A DNA stretch of 64,000 bases, from NCBI GenBank assembly GCA_024681795.1, contig JAILAD010000045.1, positions 1-64,000 of the forward strand. Reading direction: 5' to 3'. This stretch comes from Lachnospiraceae bacterium (GTDB lineage Bacteria; Bacillota; Clostridia; Lachnospirales; Lachnospiraceae). Both the position numbers and the translations under genes were made by a program. A model generated the notes under the pieces. That model was not told the origin of the DNA. It did not search any database and worked only from the letters and a program-made list of their open reading frames with translations. Positions 17,656 to 27,511 of the stretch are shown here, in pieces (position 1 is the stretch's first letter; every line of letters begins with the position of its first letter).

Positions 17656-18915
17656 ATGGCACAGGACAGATGGTACAGAATGGATAATGTGGCGAAAGTT
17701 TTTTTGGCTAGCGCGAATGACCGCGATACCAGAACTTTTCGTATTACCTGTACCTTAAAAGAAGAAATTGAAAAAGATTTGCTGCAAAAAGCGGTGCTGA
17801 ATGCGCTGAAAGAAAGACCGCAGTATCATGTTACGATTCTGAGAGGGTTATTCTGGCACTATATGGAACCAACGGATGACCTTCCGGTCGTGGAAGAAGA
17901 GGACGGAAGAATCTGTCCGATGCTTGTGGGACCTGAAAATTTCGGAAAGCTGCATCTTCGCGTAACGTATTTCCATAACAGGATTAATCTCGAATTTTCC
18001 CATGCGATTGCCGACGGCAACGGCGCACTCGATTTTTTAAATCTGATTGTGGAGCATTATTTAAAGCAGAAGGATCCGGAGAAATACGGCAAACTCTCCA
18101 TGACATCGGGAGCTTCGGAAGCGGGCCTTTCGGAAGACAGTTTCCGTAAATTTTACGCAAAGGAAAAGAAAAAGATTCCGAATATGAAACGCCCTCCGAA
18201 AGCATATCATATCAGGGGAATCAAGTATCCGTACAATCAGACGCAGTATATCGAAGTGCATATGCCCGTGCGGGAGGTGCTTGCAAGGGCAAAGGCACTG
18301 AATGTTACGATGACCTCCTATGTCGGAACGCTTTTTATGCTTGCGGTATATAATGATATGCCGACACTGATGAGAAATAAACCGGTTACGGTAAGTATGC
18401 CGGTGAATTTAAGGAACTATTATCCGTCCATGACTTCCCGGAATTTTTTTAATTCCGTTCTGGTAAGTCACATATTTAAAGGCGGAGAGACCGTTGAGAG
18501 TCTGGCGGAGGAGTATCAGGTCAAATTAAAGGCGGAACTTACACCGGAAGCGGTGGAAAAAAGAATGCTCAATTACGAGAAAATGGAGAGCCTGTTTTTT
18601 ATCAGGCTGGTGCCGCTTTTTATCAAAAATCCCGTAATCAACATGGTAAACAAACGGGCAGGAAAAGAAGTCACACTGGTTCTTTCCAACCTCGGTAAAC
18701 TTTCGGTACCGCCGGAAGTACAGGATGAAATTGAATCCTACAGTGCATACTGCAGTACCGAGAAATTGTTCATTGTTATGGATACCTGCAAGGATGATCT
18801 GATCCTCGGAATCAGCAATGCGTACCGTAATACGCAGGTGATTCGTGATTTTCTGAAGAATTTTACGGACGAAGGGATTCCCGTTACGGTGTATTCCACG
18901 GAAATATCCGATTAA
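17656..18915 (+). CDS. Condensation/alcohol acetyltransferase-like protein
   Basis: 419 residues. The catalytic HxxxD motif is HAIADGNG near residues 115-122, as in the condensation / chloramphenicol acetyltransferase superfamily, with MPVNLRNYYPS later as the typical VNLR-like segment. Such stand-alone proteins are often annotated as alcohol acetyltransferases. Acyl donor and acceptor are unknown. The neighbouring esterase (upstream) and DUF6320 membrane protein (downstream) form a cassette that I recall as recurrent in Clostridia, though I cannot verify this here. Confidence 0.75.
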   Translation: MAQDRWYRMDNVAKVFLASANDRDTRTFRITCTLKEEIEKDLLQKAVLNALKERPQYHVTILRGLFWHYMEPTDDLPVVEEEDGRICPMLVGPENFGKLHLRVTYFHNRINLEFSHAIADGNGALDFLNLIVEHYLKQKDPEKYGKLSMTSGASEAGLSEDSFRKFYAKEKKKIPNMKRPPKAYHIRGIKYPYNQTQYIEVHMPVREVLARAKALNVTMTSYVGTLFMLAVYNDMPTLMRNKPVTVSMPVNLRNYYPSMTSRNFFNSVLVSHIFKGGETVESLAEEYQVKLKAELTPEAVEKRMLNYEKMESLFFIRLVPLFIKNPVINMVNKRAGKEVTLVLSNLGKLSVPPEVQDEIESYSAYCSTEKLFIVMDTCKDDLILGISNAYRNTQVIRDFLKNFTDEGIPVTVYSTEISD

Positions 18916-18970
18916 AAACTGTCATTTTGCTCTTGAGAACAAAATTATTTAAAGGAGAGTAGCTAACGGC

Positions 18971-19651
18971 ATGAAACGTTGCCCTTACTGCAAACTGAAT
19001 ATCGGAGGAAATCCTGAGAAATGTCCCGTCTGCCAGAATGCACTGGAAGGGGAAGGCGAGCGTGACTACTGGCCGAAACTTACCGTTAATTCAAAACGGG
19101 TAAAGGCTTTTCAGATTGTGATGTTTGCGGTAATTTCCGTCAGCATTGTGGCACTGGCCATGGATTTTCTGTTTTTGAAAGAGGAACATCCTTCTTTCGG
19201 TCCGCTGGTAATGGCATGGATGATAGTTCCCGGATGGCTTTTGGAAAATGTGATTAAGAAACATTATAATCTTTTAAAAACAATGTTTGTGTCGCTGATT
19301 GCGATTTCAGTCCTCTGCGGACTGTCCGAATTTTATATTCATGTGGCCTGGAACGTGCCGTATTTTGAGATTACTTCCGGTTATATTATTCCGATTCTTT
19401 GCAGCCTTAACATGGTCGCCAATTTTGTTTTGTCATTTGTAGATAAACAGTTTACGGATCATTCGTTAATTTATATGTTTATGAATATACTGGTCGGTGT
19501 AGTTCCCTGGATTACCCTTTTCTTTATAGCCGGTAAACCTCCGATGACCTGGTCCATCTGCCTTGTCATCAATGTACTGGCTTTTGTGGCACTCTTTATT
19601 TTCCGGGGAAGAATTGTACTGAATGAATTTCGCAAACGTTTTCATCTTTGA
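18971..19651 (+). CDS. DUF6320-like zinc-ribbon polytopic membrane protein
   Basis: 226 residues. An N-terminal zinc ribbon (CPYCKLN and CPVCQNA) is followed by six hydrophobic segments between about residues 45 and 215, and a short basic tail. This layout matches proteins annotated DUF6320. It starts 55 nt after the acyltransferase gene and follows AAAGGAG. A role as membrane partner of the acyltransferase is plausible but unproven. Confidence 0.72.
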   Translation: MKRCPYCKLNIGGNPEKCPVCQNALEGEGERDYWPKLTVNSKRVKAFQIVMFAVISVSIVALAMDFLFLKEEHPSFGPLVMAWMIVPGWLLENVIKKHYNLLKTMFVSLIAISVLCGLSEFYIHVAWNVPYFEITSGYIIPILCSLNMVANFVLSFVDKQFTDHSLIYMFMNILVGVVPWITLFFIAGKPPMTWSICLVINVLAFVALFIFRGRIVLNEFRKRFHL

Positions 19652-19680
19652 TGTTTTATCTTTATTCCGGGGCAGATGCT

Positions 19681-21203
19681 ATGACAGGAAAAGATTTTCA
19701 AAAAAAGATATTCCTGAGCGGCAGATTCTATTTTTGTCTGCTTGTGGTATTTTTTGTGGCTTTTATCCTGATTGCATCCCTTGTTACCGGGAAAATAACC
19801 GGTTTCATGCAGTCCGCCGATTCCGGATATGAATCCGGATGGACATACGAAGACGGAAGAGAAGTTTCTTTTGACAGCCTGATGGAAGAAAATCACGTGG
19901 TCATTCATAAAATGACCAGAGGCGATGTCATCAATAACAAATCCCTTTGTTTCTACACTAAAAACATTTATTTTACGGTCTGTATGGATGATGAAATCAT
20001 CTATCGGTTTCATCCGGAACCGCCTTCGATTTTCGGCAAATCCTACGGAGTATTTCCGCATACCGTTACCATGCCCATTCTTGCGGATGACGGGATGCTC
20101 ACCATTGAGGCGGAAAATATTTATCCGGATACCGTCGGATTTATTCGGGATGTTTCCCTGAATAACGGAATGTATTTCATTGTTTCCGAGATGCAGAAGA
20201 GTATCCCGGAATTTATCCTGTCATTACTTATTTTTTCATTCGGAATCGTTCTTTTCTTCATCGGTGTATTCGGCCGTTATTACGGAGACAAACGGTATGA
20301 GATCATGAGCATGGGAACGTTTGCGATGGTTGCGGCGCTCTGGGTGGCAACGGAGACGTCAACGTTTCCGCTGATTACCGGATTGCCGGTTGCCGTTCAT
20401 TTTATCGACTATATGATGCTTGCCATGCTTCCGGTTCCCTCGGTCCTTTTTGCTTCCTATATTACGGAAAACAAAGGGTCCAAAATCGTGCTTGTTATCA
20501 GCGCCATGGCTGCACTGAATATTATGATTTCCGTGCTGTTTTCCACACTTCGTGTAAAGGATTACCATGAACTTTTATTTGTAAGCCATATTATTATTGT
20601 GCTGGCGATTGCGGCGGTAATGTATCTTTTTATCCGGAGTGCCGTCGAAGGAAAACTGAAAAAAGGAATTATCATTGTTCTTGCCGTAACGTTTTCGCTG
20701 CCGATTTTAATCGGTGCGGCGGAAATCATCCGTTACAGGGTAAATCCGCCGGATTGCTTAACAGGGAAGCGTATAACGAGGAAATCGATTCACAGAAGGA
20801 CGGAAATCATTCCTATACGGTTGTCATGCTTGACATGAATCATTTAAAAAAGGTGAACGACAAACTGGGACATGCCATCGGTGATGAGTATATTAAGAGA
20901 CTGGCTGAATTTATAAAGGACTCTTTTGAAAACGAGAAGTGTTTCCGGATGGGAGGAGACGAATTCCTGATTCTGTCAAAGAAGAAATCTTCGAATCCGG
21001 AATTCCGGAATTCGCTTGCCGGCTTGAACCGGAATATAGAAGCATATAACAGGGCAAGAGCACTTGAAATACCGTTAAGCGTTGCCATCGGATATGCGGA
21101 TTACAATTCCGAAAAAGAAAGACTGGAAGATGTAATCCGGAAAGCAGACGAGTATATGTACGAACAGAAGAAAAAAATGAGGATGGAAGTGGGAAATCGA
21201 TAG
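19681..21203 (+). pseudogene. Broken membrane diguanylate cyclase (deletion/frameshift at the GGDEF boundary)
   Basis: The first frame (19681-20838) encodes a membrane segment, an extracytoplasmic beta-rich domain and six more membrane segments (about 20198-20740), as in 7TMR-DISM receptors. It then runs into out-of-frame sequence. A second frame from about 20751 to 21203 encodes a GGDEF domain starting at GLLNREAY, with an intact FRMGGDEFLIL. The linker normally found between membrane region and domain, and the opening DxLT residues, are missing, and the frame changes at about 20745-20754. So this looks like a non-triplet deletion rather than a simple sequencing slip. Start could also be the ATG at 19651. 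Repaired, it would be an active-looking cyclase. Confidence 0.75.
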
Positions 21204-21207
21204 GATA

Positions 21208-21236
21208 TTGACAGATTTCGGAAAAAAACATATAAT
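21208..21236 (+). promoter_or_regulatory. Consensus sigma-A promoter of adhE
   Basis: A perfect TTGACA (21208-21213), 17-nt spacer and perfect TATAAT (21231-21236). It is the strongest promoter in the window. Confidence 0.92.
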
Positions 21237-21240
21237 GACA

Positions 21241-21258
21241 TTGTTAAAAAAATAACAA
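21241..21258. promoter_or_regulatory. Rex-type operator
   Basis: TTGTTAAAAAAATAACAA is an 18-bp dyad that matches the known Rex consensus TTGTTAANNNNTTAACAA with one mismatch. It covers the expected transcription start of adhE, right after the -10 box. Rex is the NADH/NAD+-sensing repressor of fermentation genes in Gram-positive bacteria and is known to control adhE in several Clostridia. Confidence 0.8.
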
Positions 21259-21308
21259 AGAAATAAAAATCAAGGCAGATCATAACGTGCCGAAAAGGAG
21301 GTCGCGAA

Positions 21309-23927
21309 ATGACAGAAAAGAAAGAACGAATCATTGACAGCGTGGAAACTCTTGAAAAAGCCTTAAAGGAATTAAAGAAGGCGCAGGAGATTTACGCGCA
21401 GTATACGCAGGAGCAGGTGGATGCAATTTTTAAAGCCGCTGCCGTGGCAGCAAACCAGGCAAGAATTCCGCTTGCAAAACTGGCGGTGGAAGAAACCGGC
21501 ATGGGAATTGTGGAAGATAAGGTTATTAAGAATCATTATGCTGCCGAGTATATTTATAACAAATATAAAAACAGTATTACCTGCGGAGTGGTAGAAGAAG
21601 ACAAGGCTTTCGGCATTCGTAAAATTGCGGAGCCGATCGGTGTGATTGCAGCAGTTATTCCGACCACAAACCCGACCTCTACGGCAATTTTTAAATCGCT
21701 GCTTGCACTGAAAACCAGAAACGGAATCATTATTTCCCCGCATCCCCGTGCAAAGAAGTCCACGATTGCGGCTGCAAAGGTGGTTCTTGATGCTGCAGTT
21801 GCAGCAGGTGCACCGGAAGGTATTATCCGATGGATTGACGTTCCTTCCCTTGATATGACAACACTTGTTATGAAAGAAGCGGATATCATTCTTGCAACCG
21901 GCGGACCGGGAATGGTAAAGAGTGCTTATTCCTCCGGAAAACCGGCAATCGGTGTAGGTGCCGGAAATACTCCTGCCATCATTGATGATTCCGCAGACGT
22001 CATTCTTGCGGTAAATTCCATTATCCATTCAAAAACTTTCGACAACGGTATGATTTGCGCTTCCGAACAGAGCACCATCGTTCTTGACAGCGTATATGAT
22101 GCCGTTAAAGAAGAATTTAAAAACAGAGGCTGCTATTTCTTAAAACCCGCGGAAATCGAAAAAGTGCGGAAAACGATTTTAATCAACGGATCCTTAAATG
22201 CCAAGATTGTAGGTCAGTCCGCATTTAAGATTGCGGAACTGGCGGGCGTGAAAGTCCCCGAAAAGACCAAGATTTTAATCGGTGAAGTAAAGAGTGTGGA
22301 ATTATCCGAGGAATTCGCACATGAGAAACTGTCTCCTGTTCTTGCAATGTATCGCGCAAAAGACTGGGCGGATGCATTGAATAAAGCAGAGAGACTGATT
22401 GCGGACGGCGGATACGGACATACTTCTTCCCTTTACGTAAACGTGATTACGGAGCAGGAAAAAATCGCGGAATTCGGCGAACGCATGAAGACCTGCAGAA
22501 TATTAATCAACACACCTTCTTCCCACGGCGGAATCGGTGACTTATACAACTTTAAACTCAATCCTTCACTGACGCTCGGATGCGGTTCCTGGGGCGGGAA
22601 CTCCGTTTCGGAAAACGTAGGCATCAAGCATCTGTTAAATATCAAGACCGTAGCGGAGAGGAGAGAGAATATGTTGTGGTTCAGAGCACCCGGAAAGGTT
22701 TATATGAAGAAGGGCTGCCTGCCGGTAGCTTTAGACGAATTAAAGACGGTATACGGAAAGAAACGTGCCTTTATCGTAACGGATACGTTCCTTTTCGAAA
22801 ACGGTTATACTAAACCGATTACAGATAAGCTGGAGGAACTCGGAATTCAGTATACGACATTCTCGGATGTTGCTCCGGATCCCAATCTTGCATGCGCTAA
22901 GGAAGGTGCCAAATTAATGGCTTCCTTTAAGCCGGATACGATTATTGCTTTGGGTGGCGGTTCCGCAATGGATGCAGGAAAAATCATGTGGGTATTATAC
23001 GAGCATCCTGAAGCAGATTTCATGGATATGGCAATGCGTTTTTCGGATATCAGAAAGAGAATTTATACTTTCCCGAGAATGGGAGAGAAAGCATATTTCG
23101 TAGCAATTCCGACATCTGCAGGTACCGGTTCGGAGGTTACTCCGTTTGCGGTTATTACCGATGAAACCACCGGAACCAAATATCCTCTGGCTGATTACGA
23201 ACTGCTTCCGAATATGGCAATCATTGATGCCGATATGCATATGAATGCACCGAAGGGACTTACCTCTGCATCCGGTATTGATGCCGTAACCCATGCCCTT
23301 GAAGCATATGCTTCCGTTATGGCAACGGATTATACGGACGGACTTGCAATTCAGGCGCTGAAGGTAATTTTCGAATACTTGCCGAGAGCATACGACAACG
23401 GACCGAACGATCCGGAAGCAAGAGAGAAGATGGCAAACGCAGCAACCATGGCAGGTATGGCATTTGCAAACGCATTCCTCGGTGTATGCCACTCCATGGC
23501 TCATAAGCTTGGTGCATTCTATCACATCCCTCACGGTGTTGCAAATGCACTGATGATAGACGAAGTAATCCGCTTTAACATGGTGGAAGTTCCGACCAAG
23601 ATGGGAACCTTCTCCCAGTATGATCATCCTCATACCCTTGCCCGCTATGCAGAAGTTGCAACGGCTTTGGGGCTTAAGGGAAAGACCGATGAGGAAAAAG
23701 TGGAAAGCTTAATTAAGGCAATTGACGAGCTTAAGAATAAAATCGGAATTAAGAAGAGCATCAGTGAATACGGAATCGATGAGAAAGAGTTCCTGGAACG
23801 TCTTGACGATATGACCGAGCAGGCATTCGATGACCAGTGTACCGGTGCAAACCCGAGATATCCGCTTATGAGTGAAATTAAGCAGATGTACTTAAATGCT
23901 TACTATGGAAAGCACACGGAAGTATAA
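21309..23927 (+). CDS. adhE: Bifunctional acetaldehyde-CoA / alcohol dehydrogenase AdhE
   Basis: 872 residues, the usual AdhE size. Residues 1 to about 440 are the aldehyde dehydrogenase half, with the catalytic Cys in MICASEQS near residue 247. A linker leads to the iron-dependent alcohol dehydrogenase half, with GGGSAMDAGK, GTGSEVTPFA and the metal-binding HSMAHKLGAFYHIPHG. It reduces acetyl-CoA to ethanol with two NADH and recycles reducing power in fermentation. The ribosome site AAAAGGAGG is strong. The consensus promoter and the Rex site suggest induction when NADH is high. Confidence 0.97.
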   Translation: MTEKKERIIDSVETLEKALKELKKAQEIYAQYTQEQVDAIFKAAAVAANQARIPLAKLAVEETGMGIVEDKVIKNHYAAEYIYNKYKNSITCGVVEEDKAFGIRKIAEPIGVIAAVIPTTNPTSTAIFKSLLALKTRNGIIISPHPRAKKSTIAAAKVVLDAAVAAGAPEGIIRWIDVPSLDMTTLVMKEADIILATGGPGMVKSAYSSGKPAIGVGAGNTPAIIDDSADVILAVNSIIHSKTFDNGMICASEQSTIVLDSVYDAVKEEFKNRGCYFLKPAEIEKVRKTILINGSLNAKIVGQSAFKIAELAGVKVPEKTKILIGEVKSVELSEEFAHEKLSPVLAMYRAKDWADALNKAERLIADGGYGHTSSLYVNVITEQEKIAEFGERMKTCRILINTPSSHGGIGDLYNFKLNPSLTLGCGSWGGNSVSENVGIKHLLNIKTVAERRENMLWFRAPGKVYMKKGCLPVALDELKTVYGKKRAFIVTDTFLFENGYTKPITDKLEELGIQYTTFSDVAPDPNLACAKEGAKLMASFKPDTIIALGGGSAMDAGKIMWVLYEHPEADFMDMAMRFSDIRKRIYTFPRMGEKAYFVAIPTSAGTGSEVTPFAVITDETTGTKYPLADYELLPNMAIIDADMHMNAPKGLTSASGIDAVTHALEAYASVMATDYTDGLAIQALKVIFEYLPRAYDNGPNDPEAREKMANAATMAGMAFANAFLGVCHSMAHKLGAFYHIPHGVANALMIDEVIRFNMVEVPTKMGTFSQYDHPHTLARYAEVATALGLKGKTDEEKVESLIKAIDELKNKIGIKKSISEYGIDEKEFLERLDDMTEQAFDDQCTGANPRYPLMSEIKQMYLNAYYGKHTEV

Positions 23928-23981
23928 GGCGGATTTTGACAAGTCCAATCAAAAATGGTTGACATAAAATGGAGGGATATT

Positions 23982-24737
23982 ATGAAATTGGATAAACTGA
24001 TTGCCGACAGAGGCACAAAGAAAGTGTATAAAGACGGGGATTTGGCCATCAAGGTTTTCGAAAACGAGGCATTCTCCAAGGCTGATATTTTAAACGAGGC
24101 CTGCAACCAGGCAAGAGTGGAAGACCTTAAGGATCTTCACATTCCCCGTATCCGTGAGGTCGGAAAAATTGACGGAAAATGGGCAATTGCGACCGAATAC
24201 GTGGAAGGTAAGACACTGCAGGAACTGATGGATAAGAATCCGAAGAAACTGGATGAATATCTGGAACTCTTTGTGGATTTGCAGATTAAGGTTCATTCCC
24301 ATACCGTTGCAAATTTAAATTCCCAGAAGGAAAAAATGCAGCGTAAAATCAGTCAGTCCGCGCTTGATGCAACTGCAAGATACGAGCTTCATACACGTCT
24401 TGCCGCACTTCCGGCGCACAATAAAGTCTGCCACGGTGATTTTAACCCGTCCAACATTATTATTGACAAGAAGGGGGTTCCCCATATTCTTGACTGGGCA
24501 CATGTAACGGCAGGAAATGCGTCCGCAGACGTAGCAAGAACCTATCTTTTATTCTGTCTTGCGGGAAAGGACGAGCTTGCTGCCAAATACCTGAATCTGT
24601 TCTGTGAAAAGACCGATACCGCACGTCAGTATGTGGAAAAATGGCTTCCCATCGTAGCGGCTTCCCAGTCCGTAAAGGGCAAACCGGAAGAGAAGGAATT
24701 CCTGCTTAAGTGGGCTGATGTAGTGGATTTTGAGTAA
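23982..24737 (+). CDS. Aminoglycoside phosphotransferase (APH)-family kinase
   Basis: 251 residues with the small kinase fold: a Lys/Val-rich N-lobe, Brenner motif HGDFNPSNIIID near residue 150 and the metal-binding ILDWAH near residue 170. This family includes choline, homoserine and aminoglycoside kinases; the true substrate here is unknown and antibiotic resistance should not be assumed. The ATG at 23982 follows GGAGGG; the in-frame ATG at 23955 has no ribosome site. The gene follows adhE by 54 nt and is directly followed by a transporter gene. Confidence 0.8.
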   Translation: MKLDKLIADRGTKKVYKDGDLAIKVFENEAFSKADILNEACNQARVEDLKDLHIPRIREVGKIDGKWAIATEYVEGKTLQELMDKNPKKLDEYLELFVDLQIKVHSHTVANLNSQKEKMQRKISQSALDATARYELHTRLAALPAHNKVCHGDFNPSNIIIDKKGVPHILDWAHVTAGNASADVARTYLLFCLAGKDELAAKYLNLFCEKTDTARQYVEKWLPIVAASQSVKGKPEEKEFLLKWADVVDFE

Positions 24738-24741
24738 GGGA

Positions 24742-25668
24742 ATGTTCAGAATAACTTTTTTTAACGTATTATTATCATTGCTTTATATGATTCCGGGGTA
24801 TGTTTTCTGCAGGATTAAGAAAGCTGCCCCGGAGCACTTATCGACAATGTCATATATCCTGATTTATTTCTGTTCACCCTGCATGGTGGTTGCATCGTTT
24901 CTGCAGCTTCCGAGGTCGGGAGAAAATATCCGGCATATGATATTGTTTTTTGTGTTCTCGCTTCTTGTACAGACACTGTTCTTTTTTCTTCTTTTTCTGT
25001 TTCTTAAGAAAAAACAGGAGGACAGCGTATATCGCATTATGAATGTAGGTGCGGTGCTGGGAAACGTCGGATTTTTCGGGCTGCCGCTTGTAAAGGCACT
25101 GTTTCCGGAAAGTCCGGAAGTGCCGTGTTATTCCTGCATTTTTGTGATCAGTATGAATCTGCTTGTTTTTACCATCGGTGTTTACGGGGTAACGGGAGAG
25201 AAGAAGTATATCTCCGTTAAAAATGCATTTTTTAATCCGGCATTTGTGTCTTTTCTGATTGCCGTTCCGCTCTACCTTTCCGATGCGGGAGATTGGTTTC
25301 CGCATTTTCTCGGAAACGGAATCGATATTGTCGGAAAAATGACGACACCGTTATGCATGCTGATTCTGGGAATCCGTCTTGCCACAATACCGATCGGAAA
25401 ACTGTTTTCCGACTTTCGTGTATATTTAACCTGCGGGTTGAAACTGCTTATCCTGCCTCTTTTCGGATATGCAATTTCCTTATTGTTTCCGCTTCCCGAT
25501 ACGTTTCGCTATGCGGTTCTGATTTTGGGCGGAACACCCTGCGCCTCGGTTCTTCTCGGTATGGCGGAAATGCACGGGAAAAGTGCGGATATTGCGGCAA
25601 ACTGTATTCTTTTAAGTACGCTTTTAAGTATTTTTACCCTGCCTTTGCTTTCGTTATTGATTCGCTGA
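24742..25668 (+). CDS. AEC (auxin efflux carrier) family transporter
   Basis: About 308 residues, very hydrophobic, with about ten membrane segments. The pattern GxVLGNVGFFGLPLVKALF and the late GGTPCASVLLGMAE segment are typical of the AEC family, whose bacterial members move small organic acids. The gene starts 4 nt after the kinase stop, so the two are probably coupled. The start is uncertain: ATG at 24742 has its ribosome-site-like AAGGG too close, and an in-frame TTG lies at 24730. Confidence 0.85.
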   Translation: MFRITFFNVLLSLLYMIPGYVFCRIKKAAPEHLSTMSYILIYFCSPCMVVASFLQLPRSGENIRHMILFFVFSLLVQTLFFFLLFLFLKKKQEDSVYRIMNVGAVLGNVGFFGLPLVKALFPESPEVPCYSCIFVISMNLLVFTIGVYGVTGEKKYISVKNAFFNPAFVSFLIAVPLYLSDAGDWFPHFLGNGIDIVGKMTTPLCMLILGIRLATIPIGKLFSDFRVYLTCGLKLLILPLFGYAISLLFPLPDTFRYAVLILGGTPCASVLLGMAEMHGKSADIAANCILLSTLLSIFTLPLLSLLIR

Positions 25669-25732
25669 TTCTATCGGGCGTACTTTTTCACCTTTCTTAT
25701 CTGTCTTTCTTTTCATTTCAAAGGAAAAATGC

Positions 25733-25738
25733 TATAAT
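25733..25738 (+). promoter_or_regulatory. -10 box (TATAAT) for the HD-GYP gene
   Basis: A perfect TATAAT 33 nt before the start codon. No good -35 box is visible at the usual distance. Confidence 0.5.
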
Positions 25739-25770
25739 AATATGATTTATTATGCACAGAAGGGAAAAGA

Positions 25771-27510
25771 ATGATTTATTACAATACATTTTTTATAATT
25801 TCATTTCTTTTATCCATTTTTTACGTCTACCGTTTTCAGAAGCATTTCGATGTGAATATTACGGCCATTTTTCTGTTGATTCCGGTTGTGAATCTCGGAT
25901 ATATTTTCATGGCAAAAGCGTCAAATCTGGATCAGGCCCTGGTGGCGAACAGAATTATTTATCTGGGCGGATGTTTTCTGCCGTATTTTATTACGTTCTC
26001 CATTTTCAATTTGTGTAAAATCGAGGTAAAACCGTGGATACGGACGATTCTCATTATGCTGAATTCCTCGGTTTATGTCTGCGTTCTGCTGGTCGGAAGA
26101 AATAAACTGTTCTATGAAAGTGTAGTTTATAAATACAGTAAGGGTGTCGCATACATGGAGAAGGAATACGGTCCCGTCCATACCGTGTTTATCCTGATGC
26201 TGGCATTTTATATTCTGATCGGAACGGGAACCATTGTATATACCTACTTCAAAAAGAAAGAAGTCTCGAGAGTAATGCTGTATCTTTTGTTCCTGCCGGA
26301 GTTTTTCAGCGTTATCGGCTATTTCGGCGGGAAACTTCTCGGTATGGTTTATGAATTGTCACCGGTTACTTTTGTGATAGCGCAGCTGGTTTATCTGTTT
26401 ATTTCGAGACGTTTAAGCTTTTATAAAGTCAGTGATATGGCAATCGACACGCTTCTTATGAACGGCAGGAACGGCTATGTCATGATGGATTTAAAGCATC
26501 ACTATCTGGGAAGCAACCTGACGGCCAAGGAAATATTCCCCGGCCTGAAAAATGTGCCTGTCGACGACAATCTGGAAGAGGATGAGATTCTGAAGGAGTA
26601 TTTCGTAAAATGGGTGGATGCTTTTTCTACGAAAGGTAATTCAGAAGAATTTTACGTAAAAAAGAACGATGAAGACGAAGACAACAATCAGTATTACACG
26701 ATTGAAATCGATTATTTATACAACGAAAAAAGCAAAATCGGTTATCAGATATTCTTAAAGGACGATACCGACGACATCAAATATATTAAACTTTTAAACA
26801 ACTACAGAGCCGAACTGTCAGAAGAGGTGGAAGCAAAGACCGCCAGAATTGTTCAGATGCATAATAATCTGATTTTAAGCATGGCGACCATGGTTGAAAG
26901 TCGTGATAATTCTACCGGAGGACATATTAAGAGGACCAGTGACTGTATCAGGATTCTGATTGATGAAATCCGTAAAGACAACAAGTTAAAACTTTCCGAT
27001 GAATTCTGCAGGAATCTGATTAAGGCGGCGCCCATGCATGACCTCGGTAAAATTGCCGTTCCGGATAATATTCTGAAACTGGAAAGAAGATATGAACCCG
27101 AGGAATTTGAAAAGATGAAAAGCCATGCAGCCGAGGGTGCAAAAATCGTTCATAATATCTTAAAGGATACGGATGATGACGCGTTTCACGTGCTTGCGGA
27201 AAACGTGGCACATTACCATCACGAACGTTTTGACGGATCCGGATATCCGGACGGTCTGAAAGGGGAGGAAATTCCCATTGAGGCCAGAATTATGGCCATC
27301 GCGGATGTATACGATGCACTTGTCAGTAAGCGCTGTTACAAAGAAAGCATGAGTTTCGAAGATGCCGACCGGATTATCATGGAAGGAATGGGAACGCATT
27401 TTGATCCGCAGCTTAAGGATTATTATGTAAAGGCCAGACCGAGACTGGAAGAGTATTATAAAGCGGAAACTGAAAAAGTTGTAAAAAACGAAAAAAAAGG
27501 AGATGAATAA
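25771..27510 (+). CDS. Membrane HD-GYP domain protein (putative c-di-GMP phosphodiesterase)
   Basis: 579 residues. Residues 1-215 hold seven membrane segments of the histidine-kinase N-terminal 7TM type, 220-340 look PAS-like, and 345-365 form a short coiled coil. The HD-GYP domain follows: MHDLGKIAVPDNIL with the HD metal pair and HHERFDGSGYPDGLKGEEIP with the GYP motif, ending in EARIMAIADVYDAL. HD-GYP proteins hydrolyse c-di-GMP to pGpG or GMP; all motif residues are present. It is followed by thrH after one base. Confidence 0.9.
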   Translation: MIYYNTFFIISFLLSIFYVYRFQKHFDVNITAIFLLIPVVNLGYIFMAKASNLDQALVANRIIYLGGCFLPYFITFSIFNLCKIEVKPWIRTILIMLNSSVYVCVLLVGRNKLFYESVVYKYSKGVAYMEKEYGPVHTVFILMLAFYILIGTGTIVYTYFKKKEVSRVMLYLLFLPEFFSVIGYFGGKLLGMVYELSPVTFVIAQLVYLFISRRLSFYKVSDMAIDTLLMNGRNGYVMMDLKHHYLGSNLTAKEIFPGLKNVPVDDNLEEDEILKEYFVKWVDAFSTKGNSEEFYVKKNDEDEDNNQYYTIEIDYLYNEKSKIGYQIFLKDDTDDIKYIKLLNNYRAELSEEVEAKTARIVQMHNNLILSMATMVESRDNSTGGHIKRTSDCIRILIDEIRKDNKLKLSDEFCRNLIKAAPMHDLGKIAVPDNILKLERRYEPEEFEKMKSHAAEGAKIVHNILKDTDDDAFHVLAENVAHYHHERFDGSGYPDGLKGEEIPIEARIMAIADVYDALVSKRCYKESMSFEDADRIIMEGMGTHFDPQLKDYYVKARPRLEEYYKAETEKVVKNEKKGDE

Positions 27511-27511
27511 A

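Noticed and set aside
23936-23970. Two TTGACA boxes before the APH-like gene.
   Set aside because: Neither has a good -10 box at 16-18 nt; read-through from adhE is as likely.
23982-24737. Calling the APH-like protein an antibiotic-resistance gene.
   Set aside because: Only the general kinase motifs are seen, and most such genes in Clostridia phosphorylate unknown metabolites.
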